64,000 bases of DNA, from assembly GCF_900220995.1 (NCBI RefSeq), contig NZ_OBQF01000001.1, forward strand, positions 682,001 through 746,000. The letters run 5' to 3'. The DNA comes from Salinicoccus kekensis (GTDB lineage Bacteria > Bacillota > Bacilli > Staphylococcales > Salinicoccaceae). The notes beneath the pieces are model-generated. The model was not told the origin of the DNA. It saw only the letters and a list, made by a program, of their open reading frames with translations, and made no database searches. Positions 60,971 through 64,000 of the stretch are shown piece after piece; positions within the stretch are counted from its first letter, which is position 1, and the number at the start of each line of letters is the position of its first letter. Both the position numbers and the translations under genes were made by a program.

Positions 60971-61834
60971 CTACCGCTGGCACTTCGTACAATAGAACGT
61001 ATTGCGCCCGGCAATGACTTTGGTTGTTATGTCGTGCCCATTTGGGCATATCTTCCTCTGATAAACTTTGAAACGGTTCTGCATCTCCCCGCTTCCGCCG
61101 GTGGAGCTCCGGTAATCAGATATAGTCGAGCCGCCCTGGGATAACGACAGCTCGAAAACATCCACGATTGCCCGGAACAGGTCACGAAGCCTTTTGACCG
61201 ACACGTTCCCGGCCTTCCTCGTCGGCAGTACCCCGGCATCATACAGACTTTCACAGGCGTATATGTTGCCGGCGCCGGTCACGACGGTGCTGTCCATGAT
61301 GACGGCTTTGATCGCCTTCCCGGCATTCGCCGGATGCCTCACCGCACTGATGAAATGATCCGGTGCTGTTTCATCGTCATACTCCGGCGCCATCCGGACG
61401 ACCGGCAGGAAATCGGACAGCCTGTCGATCGTCCGGAGCTCGCCGAACCGGCGGATATCCGCATAGACGAGCATCGAGTCGTCAGACAAGCGGAATATGA
61501 CCTGCCAGTGTTTCCTGAAATTATATTCGACGATATCATCCAGGCTGTCGAGATGGAAGAACGCCCCGCTCATCCCAAGGTGCCCGATCAGATATTTCAC
61601 CCGGGCGCCGTTTTGAAGGATGAAGTATAAATACTTCCCGCGGCGTCCGAGAGAAACGATTTTCATATTTTCCGTATTGTTCATGAATATATCGACCGGT
61701 TCCTTGATGACCGTCAGCTTCCCGGAGTTATGGCCCAGGGTGACCTTCTCCGATACTTCGACGCTCTCTATCGTCAGACCCTGCACCGTCGACAGTTCTC
61801 TTTTGACTAATTCAACTTCCGGTAATTCCGGCAC
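60971..61834 (-). CDS. mutM: formamidopyrimidine-DNA glycosylase
   Basis: Removes 8-oxoguanine and other oxidised purines, then cuts the abasic site. The start is GTG, giving PELPEVEL with the catalytic Pro2 and Glu3. The helix-two-turn-helix region (AGNIYACESLYDAGV) and a C-terminal zinc finger (CPNGHDITTKVIAGRNTFYC) are complete. 287 residues. It lies 8 nt after polA. Confidence 0.97.
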   Translation of the reverse strand: MPELPEVELVKRELSTVQGLTIESVEVSEKVTLGHNSGKLTVIKEPVDIFMNNTENMKIVSLGRRGKYLYFILQNGARVKYLIGHLGMSGAFFHLDSLDDIVEYNFRKHWQVIFRLSDDSMLVYADIRRFGELRTIDRLSDFLPVVRMAPEYDDETAPDHFISAVRHPANAGKAIKAVIMDSTVVTGAGNIYACESLYDAGVLPTRKAGNVSVKRLRDLFRAIVDVFELSLSQGGSTISDYRSSTGGSGEMQNRFKVYQRKICPNGHDITTKVIAGRNTFYCTKCQR

Positions 61835-61842
61835 ATCCTCAC

Positions 61843-64000
61843 CTACTTCACCTGATACCAGTCGCTGCCGTAGCCGTAATCGACTTTCAGCGGCACACCG
61901 ATATCAAGCGCATTTTCCATAATATCCCTGATCACCGGGATGAAATCTTCCACTTCATCTTTCGGTACATCAAAGATCAGCTCATCGTGGATCTGCAGCA
62001 GAAGCTCTGCATTGAAGCTCTGTGCTTTTTCATCTTTGGCATAATTCACCATCGCGAGCTTGATGATGTCTGCAGCACTGCCCTGTATCGGCGAGTTCAT
62101 CGCCGTCCGCTCGGCCACACTCCGTGCATTGAAGTTTTTATTGTGGACGTCCGGGATGTAACGGCGCCTGTTCAACAGCGTCTTCACATAGCCGTCCCGC
62201 TTTGCATCCTGGATGATCGAGCTCATGAATGCCTTCACATCAGGGAAGGAGGCAAGGTAATTGTCGATGTACGTCTTCGCCTCCTTACGTGTGATGCCGA
62301 GGTTCTGGCTGAGCCCGTAATCGCTGATACCGTAGACGATGCCGAAGTTCACCGCTTTGGCATTCCGCCTCATCGTCGGCGTGACATCTTCACGTGCCAC
62401 GTTGAACACTTCCATCGCCGTCTTTGTATGGATGTCGAGGCCGCCCGAAAATGCCTCCTGCATCGTCTCATCACCTGTGATTGCAGCAAGGACACGCAGT
62501 TCAATCTGTGAATAGTCCAGGGCGAGCAGTACATGGTTTTCATCTTTGGGTACGAATGCCCGTCTGATCAGCCGTCCCTCGTCCAGGCGGATTGGTATGT
62601 TCTGCAGGTTCGGCTCAACTGATGAGAGCCGTCCGGTCTGCGCAAGCGTCTGGTTGAAGCGCGTATGGATCCTCGAATCCTCCCGCACTTCCTTCTGCAG
62701 GCCGATGACATAAGTCGACTGGAGCTTCGATATTGTGCGGTAATCGAGCAGATGCTGGATGATTTCATGTTTATCCTGCAGGGCCTCGAGCACATCAACG
62801 GCCGTCGAGTAACCGGTCTTCGTCTTTTTGATCACAGGCAGGCCGAGCCTTTCAAACAGCACCACGCCGAGCTGTTTCGGCGAGTTGATGTTGAACTCCT
62901 CCCCGGCCAGTTCATAGATCCGCGACTTCATTTCCTCGAGCCGCCCTTCGATCTCCTCTTCCATTTCAACAAGGCGCTCAGGCAGGACGCGTATCCCCCT
63001 CAGCTCCATCTCTGCGAGCACTTTGGAAAGCGGCACTTCAAGGTCATGGTACAGGTCCGCCATTTCATCCTCGGCAAGTTTTGCCACCATGTCATCTTTT
63101 GCGTTATGGACCGCCATCACCTTATCCGTGAGAAATTCGGTCATTTCTTCTTCGGTCGGTGTTTTTTTATTGCGTCCCTTACCGTAATGGAAATCGTCGC
63201 TGTTGATGTTGATGCCATACGGGCTGACCGTTTCGGCCACATCGACGATCTTCTTGGATGGGTCGAGAAGGAAGCTTGCCATCATGATGTCATGCGTGAA
63301 ACCGGTGAAGCCGATGCCGAGCTGGCGCAGCAGCGCGATCTGCCTCTTGATGTCATAGGCATTCACTTCGTTGCGCCTGCCCAGGAACTCCTCCAGGACG
63401 GCGGCATCGACATCGTCGATTTTTTTGATCCAGGCCTTTTCGCCATCCGTCGCGGCGGCGTATTCAGGCCTGTTGTATAAATAATTGTCCGCACGGACTT
63501 CCAGGTGGATCGAGACTTTTTCACCGAGTGCATCAAGGTCATCCGTCAATGTGACATCGAAGTCGCTGATATCCTCTGTTTCCTGTGCATCCATGTTCTG
63601 CAGCAGGGAATTGAACTCATACTCTTTGAAGAGTTCGTATTTCTGTTCTTCGGAGTCATTCCTGAATTCAAGATCGGAAATCTCAAAATCCATGGGCACT
63701 TCCCTGTGGATCGTGGCAAGGCTCTTGCTCATAAGCGCCTCTTCGCTGAACTCCTTCAGCTTCTCCTGGAGTTTTTTGCCGCCTGCTGACTCGGCATTTT
63801 CAAGCACATTTTCGACCGTGCCGAACTGATGGAGCAATTTCAGTGCCGTCTTCTCGCCGACGCCCGGGATGCCCGGTATATTGTCGGACTTGTCCCCCAT
63901 CAGGCCTTTCAGGTCGATGATCTGCTCAGGCTTTAGGTCATAGACTTCCCGTATATGTTCAGGGGTGTATTCCTCGATGTCGCTGATGCCTTTTTTGGTG
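61843..64000 (-). CDS. polA: DNA polymerase I, N-terminal part outside window
   Basis: The last 718 residues of PolA. The visible 5'-3' nuclease part carries GLMGDKSDNIPGIPGVGEKTA. The middle 3'-5' exonuclease-like domain has lost its acidic motifs (IHLEV where FDTE is usual), as in other Firmicutes. The polymerase domain has motif A DYSQIELRVLA, motif B RRNAKAVNFGIVYGISDYG and motif C QIHDELIFDVP. The frame stays open to the window edge. It heads the polA-mutM-coaE series. Confidence 0.97.
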   Translation of the reverse strand, partial: TKKGISDIEEYTPEHIREVYDLKPEQIIDLKGLMGDKSDNIPGIPGVGEKTALKLLHQFGTVENVLENAESAGGKKLQEKLKEFSEEALMSKSLATIHREVPMDFEISDLEFRNDSEEQKYELFKEYEFNSLLQNMDAQETEDISDFDVTLTDDLDALGEKVSIHLEVRADNYLYNRPEYAAATDGEKAWIKKIDDVDAAVLEEFLGRRNEVNAYDIKRQIALLRQLGIGFTGFTHDIMMASFLLDPSKKIVDVAETVSPYGININSDDFHYGKGRNKKTPTEEEMTEFLTDKVMAVHNAKDDMVAKLAEDEMADLYHDLEVPLSKVLAEMELRGIRVLPERLVEMEEEIEGRLEEMKSRIYELAGEEFNINSPKQLGVVLFERLGLPVIKKTKTGYSTAVDVLEALQDKHEIIQHLLDYRTISKLQSTYVIGLQKEVREDSRIHTRFNQTLAQTGRLSSVEPNLQNIPIRLDEGRLIRRAFVPKDENHVLLALDYSQIELRVLAAITGDETMQEAFSGGLDIHTKTAMEVFNVAREDVTPTMRRNAKAVNFGIVYGISDYGLSQNLGITRKEAKTYIDNYLASFPDVKAFMSSIIQDAKRDGYVKTLLNRRRYIPDVHNKNFNARSVAERTAMNSPIQGSAADIIKLAMVNYAKDEKAQSFNAELLLQIHDELIFDVPKDEVEDFIPVIRDIMENALDIGVPLKVDYGYGSDWYQVK

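Noticed and set aside
1-64000. tRNA, rRNA genes or prophage
   Set aside because: No cloverleaf with a CCA-proximal TTC loop, no rRNA-like stretch and no phage structural genes were seen on either strand.

Overview
The window is bacterial chromosome from a low-GC-phylum coccus, most likely a moderately halophilic Staphylococcaceae member such as Salinicoccus. Three things point there: the gene order (polA-mutM-coaE-gapB-nrdR-dnaB-dnaI-thrS-infC-rpmI-rplT and mutS2-trxA-uvrC-sdhCAB-marR-murI), strong Shine-Dalgarno sites of the GGAGG type, and very acidic secreted proteins. Core genes look close to balanced in GC. The species is inferred, not shown.

Region 1 (1-18.5 kb) is a core block, almost all on the minus strand: M42 peptidase, SpoU-type RNA methylase, two twin acidic lipoproteins, T-box-controlled pheST, zapA-cvpA-polX-mutS2, trxA, uvrC, sdhCAB, marR and the start of murI. 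Only rnhC runs the other way, from a divergent promoter pair. Region 3 (52.8-64 kb) is the matching core block: rplT, rpmI, infC with an L20-type leader, T-box-controlled thrS, dnaI, dnaB, nrdR, gapB, coaE, mutM and partial polA. In Bacillus subtilis the equivalents of rplT and the M42 peptidase lie close together. Here 34 kb separates them.

Region 2 (18.6-52.3 kb) is accessory. It holds oxidoreductases, an RluA-type pseudouridine synthase, a fructosamine-kinase-like protein, a run of tiny membrane proteins around a PAS-GGDEF protein and a universal stress protein (24.9-28.6 kb), a 2-keto acid decarboxylase, a C45 acyltransferase-like protein, a flotillin, a family-2 glycosyltransferase, a DUF378 protein, an SQR-like flavoprotein, a cysteine-rich copper-storage-like protein, an AT-rich decayed island (39.3-46.2 kb) with an ABC exporter, an orphan peptide-binding lipoprotein, a two-domain polysaccharide deacetylase, an aromatic-acid-type MFS transporter and a MetE-like methyltransferase. 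Several stress-type genes follow sequences resembling sigma-B promoters.

The most unusual structure is a pair of intergenic arrays. At 52491-52769 the word AAATCGG recurs six times at exactly 51-bp intervals, each followed at fixed distance by the inverted word, while the bases between vary. At 12106-12241 three units of the same design and about the same period carry a different word (TCGATTA / TAATCGA). Both arrays sit just beyond the terminator of a minus-strand translation operon. I know of no described element with this structure.
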